A stretch of DNA of 64,000 bases. Origin: Roseiconus lacunae. Its GTDB lineage: Bacteria > Planctomycetota > Planctomycetia > Pirellulales > Pirellulaceae. The first letter of the stretch is position 1, and every line of letters begins with the position of its first letter. The stretch covers positions 434,001-498,000 of the forward strand of contig NZ_VSZO01000012.1 in NCBI RefSeq assembly GCF_008312935.1. The letters are read 5' to 3'. This document shows positions 26,363 to 35,438 of the stretch, piece after piece. The translations under genes and the position numbers were made by a program. The notes under the pieces are model-generated. The model had not been told where the DNA came from. It saw only the letters and a list, made by a program, of their open reading frames with translations, and made no database searches.

Positions 26363-26962
26363 TCAAGACGACGCTATTTTCCTCAGCGTTCGGATCGCAT
26401 CGGGCAACGCCTGACACTCCTGTTCAAACACACGGGCGGCGAGTGTGTCGGGCGTGTCATCGGCAAATACATCACAAGTCCGTTGCAAAATGATTGGGCC
26501 GTTGTCGTAGTGATTATCGACGAAATGGACCGTGCAGCCGCTGACCTTCACGCCCCGCTTCAGCGCGGCAGCATGCACATGGTGACCGTACATACCCGGA
26601 CCGCCGAAAGCCGGCAGGAGCGACGGATGAATGTTGATCACCCGACCTTCAAAATCTTCGGGAATCAACACGTGCTTTAAGAAGCCCGCCATGATCACGT
26701 AGTCCGCCCCGGACTGACGTACGGGATCAAACATCGCACTGCAGTACTCTGCGTCGTCATGATCTTTCTTTCGAACGACCAACGTTTCGATTCCGGCGTC
26801 CTTGGCAATCTGCACGCCGCGCACGTCCGCCCGGCTGCTAATTACCAATCGAACATCGATCGGCAACCCATGAACATCGCGGTGCTCCAACAGATTCTGC
26901 AGCGTTCGGCCACCGCCGCTTAAGAAGACGGCAACCGAGATGGATTCGTTTGCTCCGGTCAT
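26363..26962 (-). CDS. purN: Phosphoribosylglycinamide formyltransferase
   Basis: A 199-residue enzyme that transfers the formyl group of 10-formyltetrahydrofolate to glycinamide ribonucleotide, the third step of purine synthesis, in the cytoplasm. The N-terminal [17 protein letters not shown] is the phosphate-binding loop. [13 protein letters not shown] gives the catalytic Asn and His, and [13 protein letters not shown] carries the catalytic Asp and the family signature. Length is normal (about 190-215). Its ATG overlaps the ileS stop by four bases (ATGA), so purN is translated from the ileS transcript. The IS lies directly downstream. Confidence 0.93.
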   Translation of the reverse strand: MTGANESISVAVFLSGGGRTLQNLLEHRDVHGLPIDVRLVISSRADVRGVQIAKDAGIETLVVRKKDHDDAEYCSAMFDPVRQSGADYVIMAGFLKHVLIPEDFEGRVINIHPSLLPAFGGPGMYGHHVHAAALKRGVKVSGCTVHFVDNHYDNGPIILQRTCDVFADDTPDTLAARVFEQECQALPDAIRTLRKIASS

Positions 26963-29900
26963 GACGATACCTTGCGAACATAAATCGCACCGTGCTCGGA
27001 ATCGGCAGACTCGACACCCTCGATCGTTCCGACAGATAGCTGATCGGCCAACGTCTCCTCGGTTATCGATTCGCCGTGCTCTTTCATCGCCTCGGCAACC
27101 TGATCGTCACTCGGGTCGACCGCGATTTCGATCCGATCGGTATACTGACACTCGATTGATTTCCGCTGGTTCTGAATCACCCGCACTAAATCTTTTGCGA
27201 TCCCTTCACGTTGCAGTTCCGGGGTGACTTCGGTGTTCAGTACGACCACACAACCGAGCCCTTGTGCCGCGGCCCAACCGTCTTTCGCTTGCAAGCGAAC
27301 TTCGATGTCATCGCTATCAAGCTGGACCGTCGCATCACCGATCGCAAGCGAAACGACGCCTTGCGATTGCAGGGCTGCCAACAGCTCATTGCCGTCCGCT
27401 TCGGCAAGCGCCTTTTTCACCGCCGGCACTTGCTTGCCGACCTTTGGCCCCAGTCGCTTGAAGTTCGGCACAACGGTGTACTGAACGTACTGGTCGCCTT
27501 CGGTGGTGTAGTGGACCACTTTGACGTTCAGTTCCTCGCGGATAAGCGCGTCATGGTTCTGCAACCACGCGATCTTAGAATCATCGGTCAAGATCACCGT
27601 GACTTCTGATAGCGGCAACCGCACCTTTAGCTTCTCGCTGGCCCTGGCGGCACGCCCCAGTGAAGCGATCTCGCGAAGCAATCGCATCGAATCGGACAAC
27701 GATTCATCGATGACGGCCGGATCACTGGTCGGGTAATCGCACAAGTGAACACTTTCGAGCGTTTTGCCTTCGAACGGTTCGGTCAAACGCTGCCACAACG
27801 TGTCGGCCAAAAACGGAGTGAACGGGGCGGCAAGCTTGGTCAACTGAATCAACGTTTCGTACAACGTCCAGTAAGCGTCGTGCTTGTCTTGGGATTCTTT
27901 ATCACTCGCCCAGAACCGATCACGACTGCGGCGGACAAACCAATTGCTCAGCCCATCCAGCAGCGATGTGATCGCTTGGCAGGCGTTGTAGTTGTCCAAC
28001 GCGTCCATGCGATCGATCACCTTGGCGGTCGTCTGATGAAGTTCGGACAAGATCCAACGGTCGATCTCACTTCGCTCGGACGCGGCACGGTACTTCGGCG
28101 CCGACGCAAGCGAAGCCGGTGAAAGCTGGTCGTCGAATCCATCCGCATCGCGAGGATCAAAACCGTCGATCTCGGCATAGATCGTGAAGAAACTAAACGT
28201 GTTCCAAAGCCGCAGCAAAAATTCAGGGATCGAATCCTTGATCGACTGCTCGGCGTAGATAATCGAATTCCACGGCGCCTGGTTGGCAAACAAGTACCAA
28301 CGCAACGCATCGGCGCCGTAGCGATCGAAGATCTCCTCGGGACTGCGGTAATTGCGCAAGCTCTTGGACATCTTGCCGATTTGTTTGGAGAATTTCTTGC
28401 CGGCGTGTTTCTTTGTTTCCGCTTCTTCGAGCGCGATGATTTTCTTGCCGTCGTCGCCCTCGGCTTCCCACCATTGGGACAGCATCAGACCGAGCACGAT
28501 ACAATTGCGAAACGGCAACGGATAATCGGCATCGGATTTCAAGGCAAGCGCATTCGACGCCGTATCGCTTGTTGCGGCTTCGTATCCATCTTCGGCGATC
28601 GACGCGCCCTCGCCGAACAACATCGTCGCGATCGCCAATTGACTGTAGAACCAACCACGGGTTTGATCGATCGCTTCGCTGATAAAGTCGGCGGGAAATT
28701 GCGAGTCAAAATCCCGGTCGCCTTGATGTGGCCATCCCCACTGGGCGAAGGGCATCGCACCGCTGTCGTACCAGCAGTCGATGACTTCACTCACCCGCTT
28801 CATCCGCGCGCCGGCGGCGAACGGCGACTCGTAAGTGACTTCGTCGATGTAGGGCTTGTGAACTCGCAAGTCGTCGACCAGCGACGGATCCTCGGCCTTC
28901 GCCTTGTCCCAAACTTCTGTACCGCTAACGCCCGGCTTGGCCAGTAACTCTTCGTAGCTACCGATCGCTTCCATCCGACCGGTTTGTTGGCAAACCCAGA
29001 TCGGAAGTGGCGTCCCCCAATAACGTTCTCGCGACAGTGCCCAGTCGACGTTGGATTCCAAAAAGTTACCGAACCGACCGTCACGAATGTGTTCCGGTTG
29101 CCAACCGATTTGCGAGTTGTTTTTTAGCATCAGATCGCGGAACTTGGTCGTCCGAATGAACCAGCTCTCACGTGGATACTGAATCAGCGGATCCTGATCT
29201 GCCCGCCAACAGAACGGGTAATCGTGCAGGTACTGTTCCTGCAAGAACATCAACCCACGCTCTTTCAAATCACGTGACAATGGCTTGTCGGCATCCTTGA
29301 CCCAGACGCCCAGCAAGTCATCGCTGACCGCTTCGACAAACTTTCCATCGGGACCGACCGCGCAAAGCAACGTGGGCTGTTCGCCTTCGACAAACCGACG
29401 ACGTTCGCGATCATAGACTTCATAGTCGACTTCCCCGAACGCGGCGGCTTGGTGAACGATCCCCGATCCGCTGTCGGTGGTCACAAAGTCGGCTTCGACG
29501 ATTCGCCAGTAGTGATGTTGTTTTTCGTTGCCATCGACAGGCTGAAGCAAAGCTCCTTGGGGATCACCGGTGGAATTCTTGTAACCATCGAACGGTGGTG
29601 TGTAGCGCAACCCGATCAGGTCCGTCCCGCGACACGTTTCCAACGCTTCGAATTCGCGTTTCGACTTCTCGGCGATCTTGTCGACCAACGCCGATGCCAT
29701 GTAAAGCTCTTGGCCGGTATCGCTATCGCGGACCAACGTGTATTCCAATTCCGGGTGGACCGCCGCGTACATGTTGCTCGGCAACGTCCAGGGAGTCGTC
29801 GTCCACACCAGCAAATTACGTTTCGGCTGATCGACCAGCGGGAACAAAACGTACACGCTGGGGTCGGCAACTTCGCGGTAACCCTGCCCGACTTCGCCGC

Positions 29901-30492
29901 TGGACAATGCCGTTCCGCCCTGTGCCCACCACCAAACGATCTTGTGGCCTTGGTATAGCAAGCCACGATCGAACAGGTTTTTCAGACTCCACCAAACGCT
30001 CTCGACATAGCTTTGGTGATAGGTCACGTAAGCCTCTTCCAGATCCACCCAAAACCCCAACCGTTCGGTCAGCCGCTGCCACTGCTGCATGTAGCGCCAC
30101 ACCGACTGCTGGCATTTATGGATGAAAGGCTCGATGCCAAAATTTTCGATCTCTTCCTTGCTGTGGATCCCCAATTCCTTGCCGACTTCGACCTCGACGG
30201 GCAAACCGTGGGTATCCCAACCGGCTTTTCGCTCGCAACGGAAACCTCGCATCGTCTTGTAGCGGGGAAACACGTCCTTGATCGCCCGGGTCAAACAATG
30301 CCCTGGGTGTGGCATCCCGTTCGCCGTGGGCGGGCCTTCAAAAAAGACGAACGGTGGGGCATCGGCACGCCGCTCGAGTGATTTTTCGTAAATCCTGTTC
30401 TGCTTCCAATACTCCAGGATTTCCTCTTCCAGAGCGGGAAATTTGGGGCTGGCAGGGGCAGCACGAAACGGAGCGGAGGCGGATTTGGACAT
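26959..30492 (-). CDS. ileS: Isoleucyl-tRNA synthetase, long eukaryote-like form
   Basis: A 1177-residue class I synthetase that charges tRNA-Ile. HIGH appears as HPGH in [13 protein letters not shown] and KMSKS as [30 protein letters not shown] is the signature of the long, eukaryote-like (IleRS2) branch, which in other bacteria is often less sensitive to mupirocin. The Rossmann fold with its CP1 editing insertion, the anticodon-binding domain (about 770-940) and an extended C-terminus are all present; the standard bacterial C-terminal Cys4 zinc finger is not seen. ATG at 30490-30492 is preferred to the TTG nine bases upstream. Overlaps purN by four bases and is divergent from the mlaE-like gene. 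Confidence 0.95.
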   Translation of the reverse strand: MSKSASAPFRAAPASPKFPALEEEILEYWKQNRIYEKSLERRADAPPFVFFEGPPTANGMPHPGHCLTRAIKDVFPRYKTMRGFRCERKAGWDTHGLPVEVEVGKELGIHSKEEIENFGIEPFIHKCQQSVWRYMQQWQRLTERLGFWVDLEEAYVTYHQSYVESVWWSLKNLFDRGLLYQGHKIVWWWAQGGTALSSGEVGQGYREVADPSVYVLFPLVDQPKRNLLVWTTTPWTLPSNMYAAVHPELEYTLVRDSDTGQELYMASALVDKIAEKSKREFEALETCRGTDLIGLRYTPPFDGYKNSTGDPQGALLQPVDGNEKQHHYWRIVEADFVTTDSGSGIVHQAAAFGEVDYEVYDRERRRFVEGEQPTLLCAVGPDGKFVEAVSDDLLGVWVKDADKPLSRDLKERGLMFLQEQYLHDYPFCWRADQDPLIQYPRESWFIRTTKFRDLMLKNNSQIGWQPEHIRDGRFGNFLESNVDWALSRERYWGTPLPIWVCQQTGRMEAIGSYEELLAKPGVSGTEVWDKAKAEDPSLVDDLRVHKPYIDEVTYESPFAAGARMKRVSEVIDCWYDSGAMPFAQWGWPHQGDRDFDSQFPADFISEAIDQTRGWFYSQLAIATMLFGEGASIAEDGYEAATSDTASNALALKSDADYPLPFRNCIVLGLMLSQWWEAEGDDGKKIIALEEAETKKHAGKKFSKQIGKMSKSLRNYRSPEEIFDRYGADALRWYLFANQAPWNSIIYAEQSIKDSIPEFLLRLWNTFSFFTIYAEIDGFDPRDADGFDDQLSPASLASAPKYRAASERSEIDRWILSELHQTTAKVIDRMDALDNYNACQAITSLLDGLSNWFVRRSRDRFWASDKESQDKHDAYWTLYETLIQLTKLAAPFTPFLADTLWQRLTEPFEGKTLESVHLCDYPTSDPAVIDESLSDSMRLLREIASLGRAARASEKLKVRLPLSEVTVILTDDSKIAWLQNHDALIREELNVKVVHYTTEGDQYVQYTVVPNFKRLGPKVGKQVPAVKKALAEADGNELLAALQSQGVVSLAIGDATVQLDSDDIEVRLQAKDGWAAAQGLGCVVVLNTEVTPELQREGIAKDLVRVIQNQRKSIECQYTDRIEIAVDPSDDQVAEAMKEHGESITEETLADQLSVGTIEGVESADSEHGAIYVRKVSS

Positions 30493-30758
30493 TGCTGTCA
30501 AAAAAATGGAATCAGTAACGGAACTGGTGAAGACGTCTCAAGACGCGGGATTGTAGTGGTAGGCCGCGATTTAATCGACACGGACGATTCCGGAAACCAA
30601 CGCGGCGGCCGGGCGGGGTAGCTAACGGTGTGAAACAGCATTCGAAGGCCCCTAGCGGCGACAGCGAAAACTTTGCCTCATCCGCAAAGTCAACGCTGCC
30701 GATAGAGTCCGATATCTGCTGTGCTATCCCGATTTTCCACGACGAGCTTTGATCGTTC

Positions 30759-31643
30759 ATGTCCACGACGGCGTCTCCCGAGCGAACACGCGCCCCCGGC
30801 GAAGGGCCTCCTTCTGCAAAGGAGATGCTTCACGCCTGGGTGGTTCAGTGGGGCTCGGCGGTGGTCGAAGGAGTCGAAACGATTGGCGACATCGCCTTAT
30901 TCGCATGGCGGATGCTGACCTGGATCGCGACGCGTCTGCCTCAGCGAGGCACGCTGCTGACCAACTTCTATGAAATCGGAGTACTCAGCTTGCCCGTCGT
31001 CGCGCTGACGGGAACTTTCATCGGGATGGTGCTTGCCGTCCAGACGTACTACCAGTTCCACGCGATTGGATTGGAAACCCACCTGGGGGTCGTGATCAAC
31101 ACCTCGCTCGTCCGAGAACTCGGCCCGGTGCTTGCGGCGACGATGCTCGCCGGTCGTGTCGGCAGCGCCATGGCAGCCGTCTTGGGCACGATGCGGGTAA
31201 CCGAACAAATCGACGCGCTAACAACGATGGGCGCCGACCCAATCCACTACTTGGTCGTCCCGCGCTTCCTAGCTTGCATTTTGTTGATCCCGGCGCTGAC
31301 GATCATGGCGGACTTCATGGGGATCGTCGGCGGATACTTTTACAGCGTTAACATCCTGGACATTGACCACGCCGCCTACCTAACCCGCTCACGTGAAGGC
31401 GTTGTCGGCTTTGACTTGTTTAGCGGAATCTTTAAGAGCGTCTTCTTCGGCGGCATCATTGCGGTCGTCAGTTGCTACCAGGGATTTCACTGCAAAGCGG
31501 GCGCCGATGGCGTCGGCAAGGCGGCGACATCGGCATTCGTCTATTCCTTTGTGATGATTCTGGCGATCGATTTGGCCCTGAACATCATCTTGGACGAAAT
31601 CTATTTCATGATCTATCCGTCGGGGGCGAGCTTTCAGCTATGA
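30759..31643 (+). CDS. MlaE-type ABC transporter permease
   Basis: A 294-residue inner-membrane permease of the MlaE/YrbE family, which moves phospholipids between inner and outer membranes. A 50-residue N-terminal extension is followed by about five hydrophobic helices (VVALTGTFIGMVLAVQTYYQF, LILIPALTIMADFMGIVGGYF broken here: ILLIPALTIM and FMGIVGGYF). The family motif is seen in RELGPVLAATMLAGRVGSAMA and MRVTEQIDALTTMGADPI. First gene of an operon: the stop overlaps the ATPase start as ATGA. Confidence 0.93.
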   Translation: MSTTASPERTRAPGEGPPSAKEMLHAWVVQWGSAVVEGVETIGDIALFAWRMLTWIATRLPQRGTLLTNFYEIGVLSLPVVALTGTFIGMVLAVQTYYQFHAIGLETHLGVVINTSLVRELGPVLAATMLAGRVGSAMAAVLGTMRVTEQIDALTTMGADPIHYLVVPRFLACILLIPALTIMADFMGIVGGYFYSVNILDIDHAAYLTRSREGVVGFDLFSGIFKSVFFGGIIAVVSCYQGFHCKAGADGVGKAATSAFVYSFVMILAIDLALNIILDEIYFMIYPSGASFQL

Positions 31644-32476
31644 GCACTGACGAATCAAACACGACGAAAGCACCCGAGCCACAAGCGACGGAACCACAGA
31701 TTCAAGTCCGCCGCGTCGAAGTAACCTTTGAATCACAAACGATCCTCAAAGAGATCTCGGTTTCGATCTCGGCAGGCGAAACAGTTGCCGTGATCGGTGA
31801 AAGCGGTTGCGGCAAGACGGTATTCATGAAGACATTGGTCGGACTGATCAACCCCACCGCCGGTTCGATCTTGTTTGACGGAATGGACCTCGCCAAGTTG
31901 ACTCCACAACAGATCAGCGATGTGCGTCGCCGATTTGGATTCGTATTCCAGAACGCGGCGTTGTTCGACAGCATGTCCGTGTTTGACAATGTCGCCTTCC
32001 CACTACGCCAATCCACCGACGCGGACGCGCGAGAAATACGCGAGCGTGTCTTGCGGCACCTGCAAGACGTCGGACTGCCCCCGGGTGTCGCCGGGCGCAG
32101 ACCGAGTGAACTGAGCGGAGGGATGCGAAAACGTGTCGGACTTGCCCGCGCGATCATCCTCGAACCAGATCTCGTCGTGTATGACGAACCCACCACGGGC
32201 CTCGACCCGATCATGAGCGACGTGATCAACGAACTGATGTTGGACGTGCGCAAGCGATACCCAGTTACGAGCGTGATTGTGACCCATGATATGAGAACGG
32301 CCCAAAAAGTTGCCGATCGTGTCTTGATGTTTTTCCCGCGGACTCGCCTAGAAGCCGACGAGTCACAAGTCCTCTACGATGGCCCGCCCGAAGGTCTCGA
32401 GGAGAGCTCGGAACGACGCGTTCGACAATTCGTCCGCGGTGAAGCCGGCGATCGAATCAAGGAGATCTCCAAATAA
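31640..32476 (+). CDS. MlaF-type ABC transporter ATP-binding protein
   Basis: A 278-residue cytoplasmic ATPase powering the MlaE-type permease. Walker A is GESGCGKT, the Q-loop follows in FGFVFQNAALF, the signature is LSGGMRKRVGLARAI and Walker B is LVVYDEPTTGLDP, followed by an H-loop in VTHDMRTAQ. These are the standard Mla-type sequences. ATG at 31640 overlaps the permease stop; the frame is open upstream, but the earlier residues are the permease gene read in another frame. Two bases separate its stop from the MCE gene. Confidence 0.93.
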   Translation: MSTDESNTTKAPEPQATEPQIQVRRVEVTFESQTILKEISVSISAGETVAVIGESGCGKTVFMKTLVGLINPTAGSILFDGMDLAKLTPQQISDVRRRFGFVFQNAALFDSMSVFDNVAFPLRQSTDADAREIRERVLRHLQDVGLPPGVAGRRPSELSGGMRKRVGLARAIILEPDLVVYDEPTTGLDPIMSDVINELMLDVRKRYPVTSVIVTHDMRTAQKVADRVLMFFPRTRLEADESQVLYDGPPEGLEESSERRVRQFVRGEAGDRIKEISK

Positions 32477-32478
32477 CG

Positions 32479-33738
32479 ATGGATGACAATCGACTAAAAT
32501 TCGGAGTCGGCGTCTTAGTGATTGCCGCGTTGGGGATCGGAGTGATTCTGACGTTCCTATTCGGTGCGGTGCCACGTGTGCTGACGCGAGAGTTTGAGTT
32601 GCTCGTCACGTTCCCCAACGCCGATGGCATCAGCAGCAACACCAAGGTACTGCTGCGCGGTGTTGAAATCGGGCGTGTCTTGGACAAGAACCTACGAGAC
32701 AAGGACGTCCTCGTTCGCATCGCGATCGAATCCGCCTACCAAGACAAACTGACCCACGAATACCTTCCGCGGATCGTGACCGGATCGATGATCACGCGCG
32801 ATGCGAAACTCGAATTTTACAAGGCCGACGAAGCCGAATTGGTTGCGGCGTGGGACGAAGAATTGCCGGTCGTTCGCAACCAACGCTACACGAACGAACA
32901 ATTCATCAGCAGGGGCATTCGTAAAAGCGACCCGTTTGATCTGCTGATCAATTTAGAAGATGAACTCCGATTGACACTCGAATCGGTACGCGACGCGAGC
33001 GGTTCGCTGCAACTCGTTGGCGAGAACGTCAATCAACTCGTCGGTGATGCACAAGGCGTCGTCGGAACTGCCAACGATGAACTGGGCGACCTTTCGCAAG
33101 AAGCGCGCAACGCGCTCATCGAATTCCAAGGCGCGATGCGCGAAGTCCGCGGCGTGCTGGCCAACGACGACCTGAAAGCCGCGATGGCCGAACTGCCATC
33201 GGTCCTCACCGAAGCCCAAGCAACGTTCCGATCCACACAAGAAACGTTCGACAGCTTCCGTGGCGTTGGCAATCAGTTTGAAAGGGTTGGCGTCGAGGCC
33301 GAAAAGGTGGTGAAGAACGTCGACCAAACCGTCGACGCCGTTCGCGACACCGTTCAGTCGGCCAAACGCAGTTTCGGTTCCGCCGAACAGGCGATCAAGA
33401 ACATCGAGACGATCACGGAACCGATCGCCGCCAACAGTGACGAGATCGTCGCCCAGGCGCTGAGCAGTCTTCGCAACCTCGACGCCACGCTTCGCCAGAT
33501 CGAAACGTTTGGGACCGCGATCAACAATAGCAACGGGACTGTCCGGCGATTGCTTGAGGACGATGAGGTCTACTGGAATCTGAAACGCACGCTAGAGAAC
33601 GTCGAAATGGCGACCGCGAAGCTGCGTCCGATTATGGACGACGTCAGAATCTTCAGTGATAAGATCGCCCGAGACCCAAGAGAACTCGGCGTCCGTGGGG
33701 CACTCAACAAACGCCCCAGCGGCTTCGGGCTGAAGTAG
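32479..33738 (+). CDS. MCE-domain lipid-binding protein (MlaD-like) with long C-terminal extension
   Basis: A 419-residue protein anchored by one N-terminal helix (VLVIAALGIGVILTFLF, about 10-27). An MCE domain spans about 37-125 (LLVTFPNADGISSNTKVLLRGVEIG cut here: FPNADGISSNTKVLLRG and EIGRVLD), the fold that forms hexameric rings and carries lipids across the periplasm. E. coli MlaD is about 183 residues; this one has some 230 further residues of amphipathic, coiled-coil-like sequence (repeated V-NV-Q-V-A-like heptads around 170-330), so it may form a tube or needle as the longer MCE proteins PqiB and YebT do. No MlaC, MlaB or MlaA gene follows in the window. Confidence 0.92.
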   Translation: MDDNRLKFGVGVLVIAALGIGVILTFLFGAVPRVLTREFELLVTFPNADGISSNTKVLLRGVEIGRVLDKNLRDKDVLVRIAIESAYQDKLTHEYLPRIVTGSMITRDAKLEFYKADEAELVAAWDEELPVVRNQRYTNEQFISRGIRKSDPFDLLINLEDELRLTLESVRDASGSLQLVGENVNQLVGDAQGVVGTANDELGDLSQEARNALIEFQGAMREVRGVLANDDLKAAMAELPSVLTEAQATFRSTQETFDSFRGVGNQFERVGVEAEKVVKNVDQTVDAVRDTVQSAKRSFGSAEQAIKNIETITEPIAANSDEIVAQALSSLRNLDATLRQIETFGTAINNSNGTVRRLLEDDEVYWNLKRTLENVEMATAKLRPIMDDVRIFSDKIARDPRELGVRGALNKRPSGFGLK

Positions 33739-34783
33739 CGGCACATACGCTCCAGCCCCCGACTGTGATCGCGATCTTCGTGCCCCAAGCAACGCAACGA
33801 CATCGCGCAACGATGCCCAACGACTGCGCGACCGTCCAATCTAAACGGCACCGCGGCCGTCCCCCCCAACAAACTTTTGCGATTCGTCGCATCGCCAACG
33901 ACCGGACGCTACCGCGCCATCGTTTCACCGTGTTATCGCGCGCCGCGATCGATGACGACCTTAATAGACGCAATGCTTGCGCGCCTGCTCGTTCCTGATC
34001 ACCCCAATCGGCGACCCATGTGTTGACCGTCTTGATCACCGGCACACCACATGCTTGTTGTGGGAAATTCACCGCAACTTCGCGGTTGCCTTCGAAGTGC
34101 TGTGCTTCATCTGCAGTTCGGGAAGTGACTGAACTGCTAACGATCAAACCGCAGTGAACATCCATCATCGCGGACTACACCATTCGTATGAGTCGCACCT
34201 CAATACCACCGCACTTGTTATCGACAACAGTACGGACCATCCACACCCGACACCCACCGATCAAGCCAGCCGAACCCCGCCGCAATTCCGAAGACCGTGC
34301 ACGACAGACACCCGCGACGAAACGCGACTACTCTCGGTGCAACGATCGTCGCATTCGCGAAACGAATCCATCAGCGCATAGCATGGAACACATCCAACGA
34401 CAACACCCCGAAACGCGGACGATCCGATATCAACGTGACAGTGAACATGCGCGGGGCTATGCACATGAAGCGAGATTACTGCTACAACGTTCGCGGCAAA
34501 AAGAGGCTGAGATGCGAACGGAAACAGTGACGCGAACGGAGACCCAAACGCGCGACGAGGTGGCGACCATGCCGCTTCGCGAAGATCGCCCAATCCACAA
34601 ACTGGCTTTGCCCAATCTTCACATCCCGGCACGACAAGGTGCATCTTATGTGCATCGGCGCGTCCGACATGAAGCTCGACAATGTGCGTCATCACCCGGG
34701 TCTAACAGTGTGCAGCCAATGACGTTCGTCAGAGGCTTTTTCGATCAAACCGAAGTGGTGAGTCGCGTCCTTACCTTGAATCC

Positions 34784-35300
34784 ATGGCAAACGTTCAAGT
34801 CCAGCACACCGAAGCCAAGCGTACTCTCGACGCGAATTCCAACGTCAGCGTCTAAGCCAATGCCTCTCAAGCCTATGCCAGCTCAAAGCAGTTCGATCAA
34901 TCGACCATCGATACGATCGACCTTTGCGACGAAGCATTCATTCTTCATGAGGACACTCCCGACAACACGAACGAACAAGTCGTGCGCCAATCATTTTGAT
35001 GAGATGACTATTTCAGGCCAGCCCGCTGTAGTCATCGACAACACCAATCTGAACGCCCTTGAAAATGAACTTCGAAAAAACGATTTGCGATCCTTGCCAT
35101 CGCTATTACAACCCATATCGTTCGGGAGATTCTTCGGGAGGAAGATTCACACCCACGGTGTTCAGTCAAACGTCTTCCCGAAAACGTTGGTGTCACCCAA
35201 GCGGACGAAGTCCGCGCTAAACCGCAAAGATCGCGTCCCACAAATCGATCGACCGTTTCGGATCAAAGGCGTGAAACCAACACTCTTGCACGTAGCATCT
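34784..35300 (+). pseudogene. Probable decayed gene, reading frame broken several times
   Basis: Protein-like sequence passes between the three frames. From ATG 34784 the frame reads MANVQVQHTEAKRTLDANSN, meets an in-frame TAA at 34853-34855, and continues with QFDQSTIDTIDLCDEAFILH and NEQVVRQSF to a TGA at 34997-34999. Dropping one T from the run 34994-34997 carries on into DEMTISGQPAVVIDNTNLNA and ENELRKNDLRSL. A further shift near 35090 leads to AIAITTHIVREILREED and LPENVGVTQADEVRAKP. AVVIDNTNLNA recalls the DxTN segment of AAA-type zeta-like kinases, which I mention only as resemblance; no Walker A is seen. The stretch from 33739 to 34783 holds no gene I can support. Confidence 0.4.
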
Positions 35301-35438
35301 CGCTGCGAACAGGTCTCCAACCTTGCCGACACACAGAACGCACGTCGATGCATTGGGGTGATGCCTCGACTTTATGGGCTCGTTATAGACGCGTCTGCTT
35401 TTCTCTGGCCACGTCCTTCGTAACCAAACGATTCACAG

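Noticed and set aside
34188-35423. 411-codon open frame on the plus strand before the BY-kinase
   Set aside because: Its composition (Arg, Thr, Pro, Ser, His) is unlike a folded protein, and coherent protein-like sequence jumps between it and the other two frames. I treat it as a composite of a decayed gene and chance openness.
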